Part shown: positions 8,858-19,628 of the stretch, one piece after another
How positions within the stretch are numbered: the stretch's first letter is position 1
Layout: each line of letters begins with the position of its first letter
Assembly: GCF_016834655.1 (NCBI RefSeq)
Contig: NZ_JAENHP010000002.1
Coordinates: 806,001-870,000, forward strand
DNA: 64,000 nt
Reading direction: 5' to 3'
Origin: Paractinoplanes ovalisporus
Lineage (GTDB): Bacteria > Actinomycetota > Actinomycetes > Mycobacteriales > Micromonosporaceae
Made by a program: the position numbers and the translations under genes
Notes under the pieces: model-generated
What the model was told of the DNA's origin: nothing
The model's input: only the letters and a program-made list of their open reading frames with translations
Databases searched by the model: none

Positions 8858-9802
8858 TCAGGCCGTGACGAACGCGGTCTTGGTGAGCCGTTCCGAGATC
8901 TCCCAGGCCCGGGCGGCGTCGTCGGCGCTGCGCAGCGGCGGATAGAGGCGCTGCTCGGCCGGCGCCCCGCCGAGGTTTCCGGGGCCGCTGGGACCGTAGA
9001 GGGCACCGGCCTTGGCGCCGGGGTCGGTCGCGGCCATCAGCGCCGGCAGCCCGGCCGTCTCGACCGTGCCGAGCAGGATGCCCCGCGACGACAGCGCCTG
9101 GATCAGCCGGTATTGGGGGACGTTGCCGCCCCGGCCGATCTCGGGCCGGGCCGCCAGCAGGCTGGTCGGCGCCACCCCCGGGTGCGACAGGTTGCTGGTG
9201 ATGCCCCACCCGTGGGCCCGGCTGCGCCGCTCCAGCTCCAGCCCGAACAACCCGAACGCGATCTTCGACTGGCTGTAGGCGCGCATGCCGTTGTACGACC
9301 GCTCCCAGTTCGGGTCGTCCCAGTTGATCTTTCCGCTGCGCGCGGCGACGCTGATCTGCGAGGTCACCCGGGCCCGGCCCGCGCTCAGCAGCGGCAGCAG
9401 CTGGGCGACCAGCGCGAAGTGCCCCAGGTGGTTGGTGCCGAACTGCAGCTCGAACCCGTCGGCCGTGCTCTGCCGGTTCGGCGGCCGCATCACCCCGGCG
9501 TTGTTGATCAGAAGGTGGATCGGGCGGCCTTCGTCGCGCAGGGTGCCGCCGAGCGCCGCGACCGACCGCAGCGACGACAGGTCGAGCGTGCGCAGCGAGA
9601 CGGTGGCGTGCGGGTGGCTGCGCCGGATCCCGGAGATCGCGGCCTCGCCCTTGGCCGGGTTGCGCACCGGCATGATCACCTCAGCCCCGGCCGCGGCCAG
9701 CCGGGTGGCGATGCGCAGCCCCATGCCGTCACTGGCGCCGGTGACGACGGCCCGCTTGCCGGTGAGGTCGGGAATCGTGATGTCGATCTGTCTACGTGGC
9801 AT
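8858..9802 (-). CDS. Short-chain dehydrogenase/reductase
   Basis: This is a 314-aa NAD(P)-dependent oxidoreductase of the extended, retinol-dehydrogenase-like SDR group. Seen are the cofactor motif TGASDGMG, the structural motif NNAG and the catalytic pair Y-S-Q-S-K ([11 protein letters not shown]). The start at 9802 (MPRRQID) has only a weak ribosome site; an upstream in-frame ATG at 9853 is possible. It is followed at 8 bp by the MFS gene, so both may act on the same compound. Confidence 0.87.
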   Translation of the reverse strand: MPRRQIDITIPDLTGKRAVVTGASDGMGLRIATRLAAAGAEVIMPVRNPAKGEAAISGIRRSHPHATVSLRTLDLSSLRSVAALGGTLRDEGRPIHLLINNAGVMRPPNRQSTADGFELQFGTNHLGHFALVAQLLPLLSAGRARVTSQISVAARSGKINWDDPNWERSYNGMRAYSQSKIAFGLFGLELERRSRAHGWGITSNLSHPGVAPTSLLAARPEIGRGGNVPQYRLIQALSSRGILLGTVETAGLPALMAATDPGAKAGALYGPSGPGNLGGAPAEQRLYPPLRSADDAARAWEISERLTKTAFVTA

Positions 9803-9906
9803 GCCATCGATGGTCAGCGGCCCCCGCGCACCTATCCAGGGCCTGCCGATCACAGGCTCGCCGGGCCGTGGCCCCCTCTCGCCCGATTACCGCGGGTGAT
9901 GGCGGT

Positions 9907-10149
9907 TCATCGGCGCGCAGAAGCTGCACTGAGCCGCGCCGCGGTGCGTTCCCGGCCGCCGGTGGTGATCATGTCGGACAGGTTGCACATCGCGTTGTAG
10001 AGCCGGGTCCGGGCCACCTCCGGCGCCAGACCGAGCTGCTGAGCCGCTTCGCGCGTCGTGCGGCGGCGGAAGAACGTCGCGACGAGGATCTCCCGCTGCT
10101 GGGGCGGGAGGTCGCGCAGCATCTGCTCCACGGGCTGTCGGGTCGGCAT
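9907..10149 (-). CDS. Orphan sigma-70 region 4-like HTH protein
   Basis: This 80-aa protein consists almost entirely of a region 4-type helix-turn-helix: LRDLPPQQREILVATFF, then TTREAAQQLGLAPEVARTRL. No region 2 is encoded upstream on this strand; the space is the divergent acetyltransferase. It could be a remnant of an ECF sigma factor or a stand-alone regulator. Start ATG 10149; the ribosome site is weak. It is divergent from the GNAT gene with a 111-bp shared promoter region. Confidence 0.7.
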   Translation of the reverse strand: MPTRQPVEQMLRDLPPQQREILVATFFRRRTTREAAQQLGLAPEVARTRLYNAMCNLSDMITTGGRERTAARLSAASARR

Positions 10150-10260
10150 GCATGGCACTCTGGTCGCCGCAGGCCGGTCACTTCCAGTGAGCAGTTGCGG
10201 CGTAGTCGTCCGGTCACACCCCCGCGCCCGCCGCCCCTCGCTCGACGGTTGGATGGACCG

Positions 10261-10752
10261 GTGACCCTGACGACCTTCACGCTCCGTCCGGCCACCACCG
10301 GTGACGTCGAGGCCATAGCCGAGTTGCGGGCTGCCGTGCTGCGGGCCGATCTGGAACGGCTGGGACGTTTCGACGAGCATCGCGTGCGGCAGCGGCTGCG
10401 GGACGCGTACGAGCCGGAACACACCTGGATCCTCGAGGTGGACGCGGTTTTCGCCGGTTGCGTCGCGCTGCGGCCCGCCGCCGACGCGACCTGGCTGGAA
10501 CACTTCTATCTGGCCCCGCACCTGCAGGGCCGTGGCATCGGCGCCGCGGTGCTGCGGCGGCTGCTGGCCCGATGCGACCGCGACGGCGTCGTGGTCCGCC
10601 TCAACGTCCTGCGGGGCAGCCCCGCGAGGCGCCTGTACGAGCGGCACGGTTTCACGCTGGAGAGCGAGGACCCGGTCGACGTCTTCCTGGTGCGCGAGCC
10701 CGTACGGCAGCACAATGGACCACGTGCGCAGGAGTGCCGCCGCGACCGGTAG
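10261..10752 (+). CDS. GNAT family N-acetyltransferase
   Basis: This is a 163-aa acetyl-CoA-dependent acyltransferase. The acetyl-CoA binding motif appears as LQGRGIGAAVLRRLL, preceded by the strand LEHFYLAP and followed by the terminal motif ARRLYERHGF. The GTG at 10261 begins the fold immediately (TLTTFTLRPAT) with GGA 8-10 bp upstream. The next gene starts 38 bp inside this one. The acceptor substrate is unknown. Confidence 0.82.
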   Translation: MTLTTFTLRPATTGDVEAIAELRAAVLRADLERLGRFDEHRVRQRLRDAYEPEHTWILEVDAVFAGCVALRPAADATWLEHFYLAPHLQGRGIGAAVLRRLLARCDRDGVVVRLNVLRGSPARRLYERHGFTLESEDPVDVFLVREPVRQHNGPRAQECRRDR

Positions 10753-11233
10753 CGCGGTTTTCTTCGCTCTCGCCCCGGGCACCGTCGCCGGCTTGCTGCC
10801 CTGGGCCCTGACCGGTTGGCGCCCCGGTGCTCCCTTCGGCCACTGGCTGCCGGCCCGCCTGCTGGGCTTGCTGATCCTCGTCGCGGGGGCGGCCTTCCTG
10901 GTGCACGCGTTCGCCCGCTTCGTCATCGAGGGTTTCGGCACCCCGTCCCCGACCGCGCCGCCCAGCCACCTGGTCGTGGGCGGCATCTACCGTTACGTCC
11001 GCAACCCCATGTACATCGCGGTCGTCACCACGATCCTGGGCCAGTCCCTGCTGCTGTGGCGCCCGGTCCTGATCCCGTACGCCGTCGCGGTCGCGGCCGC
11101 CATGGTCACGTTCGTCCAGGCCTACGAGCAGCCCGTGCTGACCGAGAAGTTCGGCGCTGAATACACGACGTACCGCCGGGCCGTCCCCGGTTGGTGGCCC
11201 CGCCTGACCCCCTGGCACCCCGACGACGCCTAG
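10715..11233 (+). CDS. Isoprenylcysteine carboxyl methyltransferase-like membrane protein
   Basis: This 172-aa protein has three to four membrane segments and the family signature GIYRYVRNPMYIAV, the SAM-binding region of ICMT/PEMT-type methyltransferases, followed by EYTTYRRAVPGWWPR near the C-terminus. It probably methylates a lipid or isoprenoid-linked acid in the membrane. ATG 10715 and GTG 10724 are both possible starts; either overlaps the GNAT gene, suggesting co-translation. Confidence 0.8.
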   Translation: MDHVRRSAAATGSAVFFALAPGTVAGLLPWALTGWRPGAPFGHWLPARLLGLLILVAGAAFLVHAFARFVIEGFGTPSPTAPPSHLVVGGIYRYVRNPMYIAVVTTILGQSLLLWRPVLIPYAVAVAAAMVTFVQAYEQPVLTEKFGAEYTTYRRAVPGWWPRLTPWHPDDA

Positions 11234-11574
11234 CCCCGCAAGCGCCAGACGGGTGTCGGGTGGCGTCACCTTGTGTAGCTGATTGCGACACCGCCGGCGG
11301 ATGGTGTCCGGTTCGCGGTGGTGGGGCGGCCCGGGGGAGCGGGGCGGTAAGGGCCACCGTCTTTGTCCAAAAGGGCACGTAAAAACGGGCCCGTGCCCCC
11401 GTCGGCCGGCGCTGTCACCTCCTCATAACGGCAGCCAGAAGCGGGGACGTACCACAGTCTCTCCGGTTGCGCCCTCGGCCGCCGTCACCAACAGTGAAGA
11501 CTTGCGGTGCACGAACGACGGAGGTCTATGTTGGTTTTTGCTTAGGTTTGTCCCTCTCCCCCGGAGGATTCCCC
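11234..11574. other. Intergenic region upstream of the glucanase
   Basis: There is no supportable gene in 341 bp. It holds a weak inverted repeat GGGCACG/CGTGCCC (11373-11379 and 11392-11398), possibly terminating the methyltransferase transcript, and an AT-richer stretch (about 11528-11555) before the glucanase that is the likely promoter and 5' leader. GGAGG at 11563-11567 is the ribosome site. Confidence 0.5.
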
Positions 11575-12402
11575 ATGCGTAAGTCACGGTTTCTGATCTC
11601 GGCCACCGCCCTCGTGGTGACCCTGGGCGCCGGCCTCGCGGTCGGCTCCCGCAGTGACACGGCCGAGGCGGCCGTCGTCTGGAACGAGGACTTCAACGGC
11701 CCGGCCGGCAGCGGCGTCGACACGTCGAAGTGGAGCTACGACGTCGGCGGCCACGGCTGGGGGAACCAGGAGCTCCAGTACTACACCGAAGGCACCGGCA
11801 ACGTCGCCATGGATGGGCAGGGAAACCTGGTCATCACGGCCCGCAAGGGCAGCGGCGGGCACAACGACTGCTGGAACGGCGCCTGCCAGTTCACGTCGGG
11901 GCGCATTCAGACCTCGGGCAAGTTCACCCAGAAATATGGCCGGGTCGAGGCGCGGATCAAGGTGCCCGACGGTTCCGGTCTCTGGCCCGCGTTCTGGATG
12001 CTGGGCGGCAGCAACTGGCCGACCGACGGCGAGATCGACATCATGGAGGTCGTCGGCCGCGAGCCCAACCAGCTGTTCGGCACGCTGCACGGCCCGGGCT
12101 ACTCGGGCGGCGAGTCCTACGGCAACCAGATCGTCTCGGGCACGCCGTGGCACCAGGACTTCCACACGTACGCGGTGGACTGGTCACCCAATCTGATCGT
12201 CTGGACCGTGGACGGTCAGGAGTTCTTCCGTGCCACCCCGGATTCGCTGCGCGCGGCCAAGGGCAACGTCGACTGGGTGTTCGAGCACGAGTTCTTCGTC
12301 ATCCTCAACATGGCTGTCGGCGGGAACTTCGGCCAGGGCAACCCGGCCGGCCTGCCCGACGAGAGCAAGATGCTGATCGACTACGTGCACGTGAGCGCCT
12401 GA
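11575..12402 (+). CDS. Secreted GH16 endo-beta-glucanase (laminarinase-like)
   Basis: This 275-aa secreted enzyme cleaves beta-1,3 or mixed-linkage glucans. A Sec signal peptide (KSRF, hydrophobic 7-24, probable cleavage after AEA at about 32) precedes a single GH16 jelly roll. The catalytic motif DGEIDIMEVVG supplies E153 (nucleophile), D155 and E158 (acid/base). No carbohydrate-binding module is present. The last codons (IDYVHVSA and stop) are the first copy of a tandem repeat running into the intergenic region. Confidence 0.92.
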   Translation: MRKSRFLISATALVVTLGAGLAVGSRSDTAEAAVVWNEDFNGPAGSGVDTSKWSYDVGGHGWGNQELQYYTEGTGNVAMDGQGNLVITARKGSGGHNDCWNGACQFTSGRIQTSGKFTQKYGRVEARIKVPDGSGLWPAFWMLGGSNWPTDGEIDIMEVVGREPNQLFGTLHGPGYSGGESYGNQIVSGTPWHQDFHTYAVDWSPNLIVWTVDGQEFFRATPDSLRAAKGNVDWVFEHEFFVILNMAVGGNFGQGNPAGLPDESKMLIDYVHVSA

Positions 12403-12483
12403 AGCATCGACTACGTGCACGTGAGCGCCACTACGTGTACGTCAGCGCCTGAAGCATCGACTACGTGTACGTCAGCGCCTGAA
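12376..12483. repeat. 30-bp tandem repeat spanning two convergent stop codons
   Basis: The unit ATCGACTACGTGCACGTGAGCGCCTGAAGC occupies 12376-12405. It is followed by a copy truncated at 24 bp (12406-12429), a 26-bp copy lacking its first bases (12430-12455) and a 28-bp copy (12456-12483). The last two carry GTGTACGTC instead of GTGCACGTG. Forward, copy one encodes the C-terminus and TGA of the glucanase; in reverse, the last copy encodes VQALTYT and TAG of the GGDEF-EAL protein. The palindromic core ACGTGCACGT may help fold a terminator. Confidence 0.85.
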
Positions 12484-14386
12484 CCGACGACTCCAGGCGC
12501 GCGGTGAGGGCGTCGGCGGGCAGCGGCTTGGCGAAGTGGTACCCCTGAGCCGTGTCGCAGCCGATCTCCCGCAGCGCCGCCACCGCGGCCTCGTCCTCGA
12601 CGCCCTCGGCGACCACGGTCAGGCCCAGCTGGTGGCCCAGCTCGACGGTCGAGGCGACCAGGGCCCGGCTGCTGGTGTTCTCGGCCATGTCCATGACGAA
12701 GGAACGGTCGATCTTCAGTTCGGCGATCGGCAGGACCTTCAGGTACGTCATCGACGAGTAGCCGGTGCCGTAGTCGTCGATCGACGCCTTCACGCCGAGG
12801 GTCCGCAGGCGCTTCAGGGCCTCGATCGCGGTGTCCGGGTCGCTCATCAGGGCGTACTCGGTCACCTCGATCGAGAGCAGCTCGCCCGGCACGCCGGTCT
12901 CCTCCAGCAGGGCCGAGACCCGCTGCGGGAAGTCGGGGTCGAGCAGGCTGCGGGTCGACACGTTGACGGCGACCGGCACGCGGTGACCGGCGTCGAGCCA
13001 GGCCCGGGTCTGGCTCAGCGCGATCGTCAGCACCTGCTCGGTGAAGCGGTGCATGAGGTTGGTGACCTCGAGGACCGGGATGAAGTCGGCCGGTGAGATC
13101 GGGCCGCGGACCGGGTGCGTCCAGCGGGCGAGGGCTTCCACGCCGACCAGCGCGCCGGTGTCGACGGCGACCTTCGGCTGGTAGTTGAGGGTGAGCTGGC
13201 CGGGGTCGTCGAGGGCGCGGCGCAGGTCGCCGAGCAGGGACAGCCGGGCCGCGACGTCCTGCTTCTGCTCCTCCTGGAAGCGGTGGAAGCCGGCGTGGTG
13301 CTGCTTGGCCTCGTGCATGGCGGTGTCGGCGTGCCGCAGCATCGCGGCCACGTCCTCGCCGTCGCGCGCGGTGTGGGCGCCGATGCTCACCTCGAGGTCG
13401 ACCGTGACCTCGTCGAGCACGAACGAGCTGTCGAACGCCTCGGTGAGCCGGGCCGCGATGGTCTCGCCGATCCGCGGGTCGTCGTCGTTGAGGAGCACCG
13501 CGAACTCGTCGCCGCCGAGCCGGGCCACCGCGTCGTCGCCTGCACGGACCAGGGACGCCAACCGGCGGCCGGCCTCGACCAGCAGCAGGTCGCCGATGCG
13601 GTTGCCGAGCTGCTCGTTGACGTCGCGGAAGCCGTCCACGTTGATGACCAGCACGGTGGGGCGGCCGCCCTCCAGGGCCTGGGCCACGCGGGTGGTGAAG
13701 GCGGTGCGGTTGAGAAGGCCGGTCAGCGGGTCGGTGGCGGCCATCGCCTCGACCTGGCGGCGCAGCGCGCGGGTCGACAGGCCGAGGCCGGCCAGCACCA
13801 TGACACCGAACAGGAAGACGACGATGACGGCGACGACCGAGTTGCGGGAGTCGCGCAGGGAGTCGGCCTCCCGTTGCCCGTACTCGGCCAGGTGTGCGGT
13901 CTGCTCCTCCAGCAGGTGCTTCATCATGGCGGTGTACTCGGGTTCGAGCACCCCCTCGATGGTCACCTTGGCCGCGCCCATGTCGCCGCGGTTGATCTGG
14001 TCCAGGAAGCCGACGACCACCATGTGCAGGTTGCGGTGCTGTTCGGCCAGCCCGGCCGCGTGCGCCTCGTGCTCCTCGTCGATGGCGGCCATCCGGTCCA
14101 TCGCGTCACCGGTGTGCTGGTTGGCTTCGAGCAGCTCCTGGCTCTCCTCGCCCCGGGGTTCCAGCATGGCGCCCTGCAGCAGGGCCATTTCGGTGGTCAG
14201 CGCGAACGCCGCCTGCTGGTAGGCGTCGGTGTCGCTGCCGGCGGCGGCCACGTCGCGGACCCGCTTGGCCTGCTGCCAGTTCGCCACCACGCAGTAGACG
14301 GCGAGGCTCGCCAGGAGCAGGGCCAGCACCAGCGAGACGGCGCGGGGCGCACGCAGGAAACGCACCGGGGGCCTCCCGTCCGTCAT
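12461..14386 (-). CDS. Membrane GGDEF-EAL cyclic di-GMP enzyme
   Basis: This is a 641-aa bifunctional-type protein. Two membrane helices (about 17-35 and 184-205) enclose an extracytoplasmic helical sensor of about 150 residues. A GGDEF domain (intact GGDEF 291-295) and an EAL domain (EAL 417-419, DDYGTGYSS, LKIDRSFVMD) follow. Both catalytic motifs are intact, so it may synthesise and degrade c-di-GMP. An RAGD (281-284) sits six rather than five residues before GGDEF, so the inhibitory site may be altered. It converges on the glucanase gene. Confidence 0.93.
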   Translation of the reverse strand: MTDGRPPVRFLRAPRAVSLVLALLLASLAVYCVVANWQQAKRVRDVAAAGSDTDAYQQAAFALTTEMALLQGAMLEPRGEESQELLEANQHTGDAMDRMAAIDEEHEAHAAGLAEQHRNLHMVVVGFLDQINRGDMGAAKVTIEGVLEPEYTAMMKHLLEEQTAHLAEYGQREADSLRDSRNSVVAVIVVFLFGVMVLAGLGLSTRALRRQVEAMAATDPLTGLLNRTAFTTRVAQALEGGRPTVLVINVDGFRDVNEQLGNRIGDLLLVEAGRRLASLVRAGDDAVARLGGDEFAVLLNDDDPRIGETIAARLTEAFDSSFVLDEVTVDLEVSIGAHTARDGEDVAAMLRHADTAMHEAKQHHAGFHRFQEEQKQDVAARLSLLGDLRRALDDPGQLTLNYQPKVAVDTGALVGVEALARWTHPVRGPISPADFIPVLEVTNLMHRFTEQVLTIALSQTRAWLDAGHRVPVAVNVSTRSLLDPDFPQRVSALLEETGVPGELLSIEVTEYALMSDPDTAIEALKRLRTLGVKASIDDYGTGYSSMTYLKVLPIAELKIDRSFVMDMAENTSSRALVASTVELGHQLGLTVVAEGVEDEAAVAALREIGCDTAQGYHFAKPLPADALTARLESSVQALTYT

Positions 14387-14473
14387 CGCGGCGGGCCGGA
14401 CGACCCGCTAGATCGAGTTTCGGACGTCCAGGGTTGCGCATGACGGGAGTCTCGGTTGCGAAACGGGTGCAGG

Positions 14474-15778
14474 TCAGGCCAGGAACGTTTCGTACAGGAG
14501 AAACGCGTTCAAACCGATGATCATGGCCGCCGCCAGGCCGGCCGCCGCCGTGGTCAGGGGCCGGTTGACGAACACGCCCATGATGTCGCGGCGACGGGTC
14601 AGCAGCACCAGCGGCACCAGCGCGAACGGGATGCCGAAGGAGAGCACCACCTGCGAGATGACCAGGCTGTCGGTCGGTGGCAGCCCCAGCGCCAGCACGA
14701 TCAGCGCGGGCGCCATCGTCACCGCGCGCCGCAGGAAGAGCGGGATGCGCCGGCGGATGAAACCCTGCATGACGACCTGGCCCGCGTACGTCCCCACGCT
14801 CGACGACGACAGTCCCGACGCCAGCAGCGCGACCGCGAAGGCCAGGGCCGCCCCGCCGCCGACCAGCCGCCCGAGCCCGTCGTGGGCCGACTGGATCGCG
14901 TCCGCGTCCGAGAAGCCGGTGCCGTGGAACAGCGACGCCGCGATCACCAGCATGGAGAGGTTGATCAGCCCGGCCGCCCCCAGCCCGATCATCACGTCGA
15001 GCCGCTGGAACCTCAGGAGTTCCCTCTTCTCCCCGTCGTCCCGGCAGGCCACCCGCGACTTGGTCAGCGCCGAGTGCAGATAGACGACGTGGGGCATCAC
15101 CGTGGCGCCGATGATGCCGCAGACCAGCAGCAGGCTCTCACTGCCGGCGAGCCGCGGGATCAGCCCCGAGGCCACCCCGCCCGGATCGGCGCCGACGACC
15201 AGCAGGTCGTACAGGAAACCGAGGAACACGATGCCGAGCAGGCCCGCGATGGCGAGCTCGAAGCGCCGGTAGCCCCGCTGTTCGAGGGCGAGGATGCCGA
15301 ACGCGACGACCGCGGTGATCAGCCCGGCCGGGAACAGGGGCACGTGGAACAGCAGGTAGAGGCCGACCGCGGCGCCCAGGAACTCGGCCAGGTCGGTGGC
15401 CATCGCGATGATCTCGGCCTGGACCCAGAGGCCCCGGGACACCGTACGGGGGAAGTGTTCGCGGCACAGCTCGGGCAGGTCACGTCCGGTGGCCACGCCG
15501 GCCTTGGCCGACAGATACTGCACGAGCATCGCGGTCAGGTTGGCGACGACGATGACCCAGGCCAGGGTGTATCCGAACTTGGCGCCGGCGGTGAAGTTGG
15601 TCGCGAAGTTGCCGGGGTCGATGTACGCGACGGCGGCGACAAAAGCCGGACCAAGAAGAGCAACAGTTCCCCGTACGCGTCCTCGTGCCCGCAATTGCCG
15701 CAAAACGGACGAGGACGGGTCGGTGACGGCGGGGGCGACGACGGGGCGTACCTCGTCGTCGCCCATCACAGGGCCCAT
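14474..15778 (-). CDS. mntH: NRAMP family divalent metal transporter (MntH-like)
   Basis: This 434-aa proton-coupled importer of Mn2+/Fe2+ has 11 predicted helices, the TM1 metal-site motif DPGN (54-57) and the TM6 motif MPH (228-230). The start is 15778 (or 15766, also ATG); the ribosome site is poor. It begins only 4 bp after the stop of the GroEL gene, so it is very probably transcribed as the last gene of the monooxygenase operon. A role in supplying iron to the di-iron enzyme is inference from position. Confidence 0.9.
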   Translation of the reverse strand: MGPVMGDDEVRPVVAPAVTDPSSSVLRQLRARGRVRGTVALLGPAFVAAVAYIDPGNFATNFTAGAKFGYTLAWVIVVANLTAMLVQYLSAKAGVATGRDLPELCREHFPRTVSRGLWVQAEIIAMATDLAEFLGAAVGLYLLFHVPLFPAGLITAVVAFGILALEQRGYRRFELAIAGLLGIVFLGFLYDLLVVGADPGGVASGLIPRLAGSESLLLVCGIIGATVMPHVVYLHSALTKSRVACRDDGEKRELLRFQRLDVMIGLGAAGLINLSMLVIAASLFHGTGFSDADAIQSAHDGLGRLVGGGAALAFAVALLASGLSSSSVGTYAGQVVMQGFIRRRIPLFLRRAVTMAPALIVLALGLPPTDSLVISQVVLSFGIPFALVPLVLLTRRRDIMGVFVNRPLTTAAAGLAAAMIIGLNAFLLYETFLA

Positions 15779-15782
15779 ATGA

Positions 15783-18176
<2,394 letters not shown>

Positions 18177-18177
<1 letters not shown>

Positions 18178-19244
18178 CAGAGCGAGGCCGCCGGTGACCC
18201 GGAACTGACGCCGACCGCGTCGTCCCGGGCCGCCGGTGCCCCCTCGCCCGCGTCGAGCTGGAACTCCTTCGGAACCTCGATGCCGTAGAGCTTGGCGGCG
18301 TTGAGGCCGAGGATCTTCTTCTTGGTCGCGGTCGTCACCCGCGGGTAGTCGGAGAACTCGTCACTGGGGTAGTCCCAGTCGACGAAGCCTTCGATCTGCC
18401 ACTTCGGCTCCCAGATGCCGTAGTCGCTGCCGAAGGTCATCTTGTCCTCGCCGACCCAGAACAGCAGCTCGCCCATGACCTTGGCGAAGAACTTCGGACG
18501 GGCGTGCATCAGGCCGCCGATGACCACGGACAGGCCCGCGTACACGTTGGGTTCCTGCGTCGCCATGAAGCAGAAGTCCTCGATGCGGGGCAGACCGACG
18601 TGCTCGACGATGAAGTTGAGCTCGGGGAAGTCGGTCGCGGCGTGGTCCACGTCGGAGACGTCGAACGCGTCCTTGTCCAGCGGCCAGATCGTCGGGCCCT
18701 TGTGCACGTGGATGTTCCTGATGCCGAGCTCCTGGCACTTCTCCAGGTAGCGGTAGGCGCCGGGGTCCTTCAGCGTCCAGCCCCGCGAGCCGTTGTTCCA
18801 CTCGGCCGTGTAGAGCTTCACGCCGATGCTGCCGAACCGGTCGACGTTCTCGGCCAGGCGCTTGAGCCCGTCGTCGCCGTCGCGGGGGTCCCAGCGGGTG
18901 TTGGCGATGAACTTGCCCGGGTGCTTGGCGCCCAGCGCGGCGTTGCGCTCGGTCGTGTTGAACCCTTCCCGGTACCACTCGGTCAGGTACGTCGGCTGGA
19001 AGACCGCGACGTCGACGTAGCCGTTGTCGAAGACGTCCTTCATCAGGTCGTCCTCGGTGTAGGACATGAACTTCTCGATCGGCCAGTGCGTCTCGGGCGG
19101 CCCGAGGCCCTGGTAGGCGTGGAAGCACTCGATCCAGCCCTTGGCGTACTGCTCGGCGCCCTTGACCCAGTTGTCCGGGCCGGCGCTCCAGTAGTGCATG
19201 TGGCTGTCGACGACGAAGTACTTCTCGCCATCCTTCTCGTACAT
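18177..19244 (-). CDS. Amidohydrolase 2 family protein
   Basis: This is a 355-aa metal-dependent hydrolase or decarboxylase-type TIM barrel (PF04909 family). The first metal motif is DSHMHYW near the N-terminus. IHVHKGP, then FIVEHVG, and finally FGSDYGIWEP provide further ligands and the catalytic Asp. This gene is a standard member of prm/mim-type clusters, where its reaction is not well defined. GAGGTAACGC precedes the start, 3 bp after the coupling protein gene. Confidence 0.85.
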
Positions 19245-19247
19245 GCG

Positions 19248-19628
19248 TTACCTCGATTCAGCTTTGAGGTCGAAGCCGATGTACTCCGCGGCGTCCTCGG
19301 GGTTGGCGAACATGATCGTGCGGTCGTCCTCGTGGATCATGCGGCCGTAGTGGGTCGACATGCTCTCCTCGAACTGGGCCGAGTCGAAGAAGCCCGGCTC
19401 CTCGCCCAGCGCCTCGGACACCTCGTCGTAGACGACGTCCATCCGGTTGGTCGCGTCGACCCGGATCATCGAGGGCAGGGGCGTCACCCGTACGCCGGGC
19501 TTGCCCTTCATCACGTCCGCCACCACCACGCCGACCTGGCTGTTCATCAGCGTGAAGCCGCACATGTTGGAGGCGGTGTTGTCCGCTTTGAAGGGGCTCT
19601 CGGCCGTCTTGAACTTCTGCTGTGTCAT
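19248..19628 (-). CDS. prmD: Di-iron monooxygenase coupling/effector protein
   Basis: This 126-aa MmoB/DmpM-type effector has no cofactor. It binds the hydroxylase and gates electron and oxygen access (family knowledge). Conserved stretches seen are NSQVGVVVADVM and PSMIRVDATNRM. It overlaps the small-subunit gene by ATGA (19625-19628). Gene order A-B-C-D matches the propane monooxygenase operon of Gordonia and Rhodococcus and mimABCD of mycobacteria. Confidence 0.9.
   Translation of the reverse strand: MTQQKFKTAESPFKADNTASNMCGFTLMNSQVGVVVADVMKGKPGVRVTPLPSMIRVDATNRMDVVYDEVSEALGEEPGFFDSAQFEESMSTHYGRMIHEDDRTIMFANPEDAAEYIGFDLKAESR

Noticed and set aside
9839-9853. GGGCCTGCCGATCAC resembling the MITE end
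   Set aside because: It lacks five bases of the terminal repeat, has no partner end within several hundred bases and no CTAG flank; probably chance.
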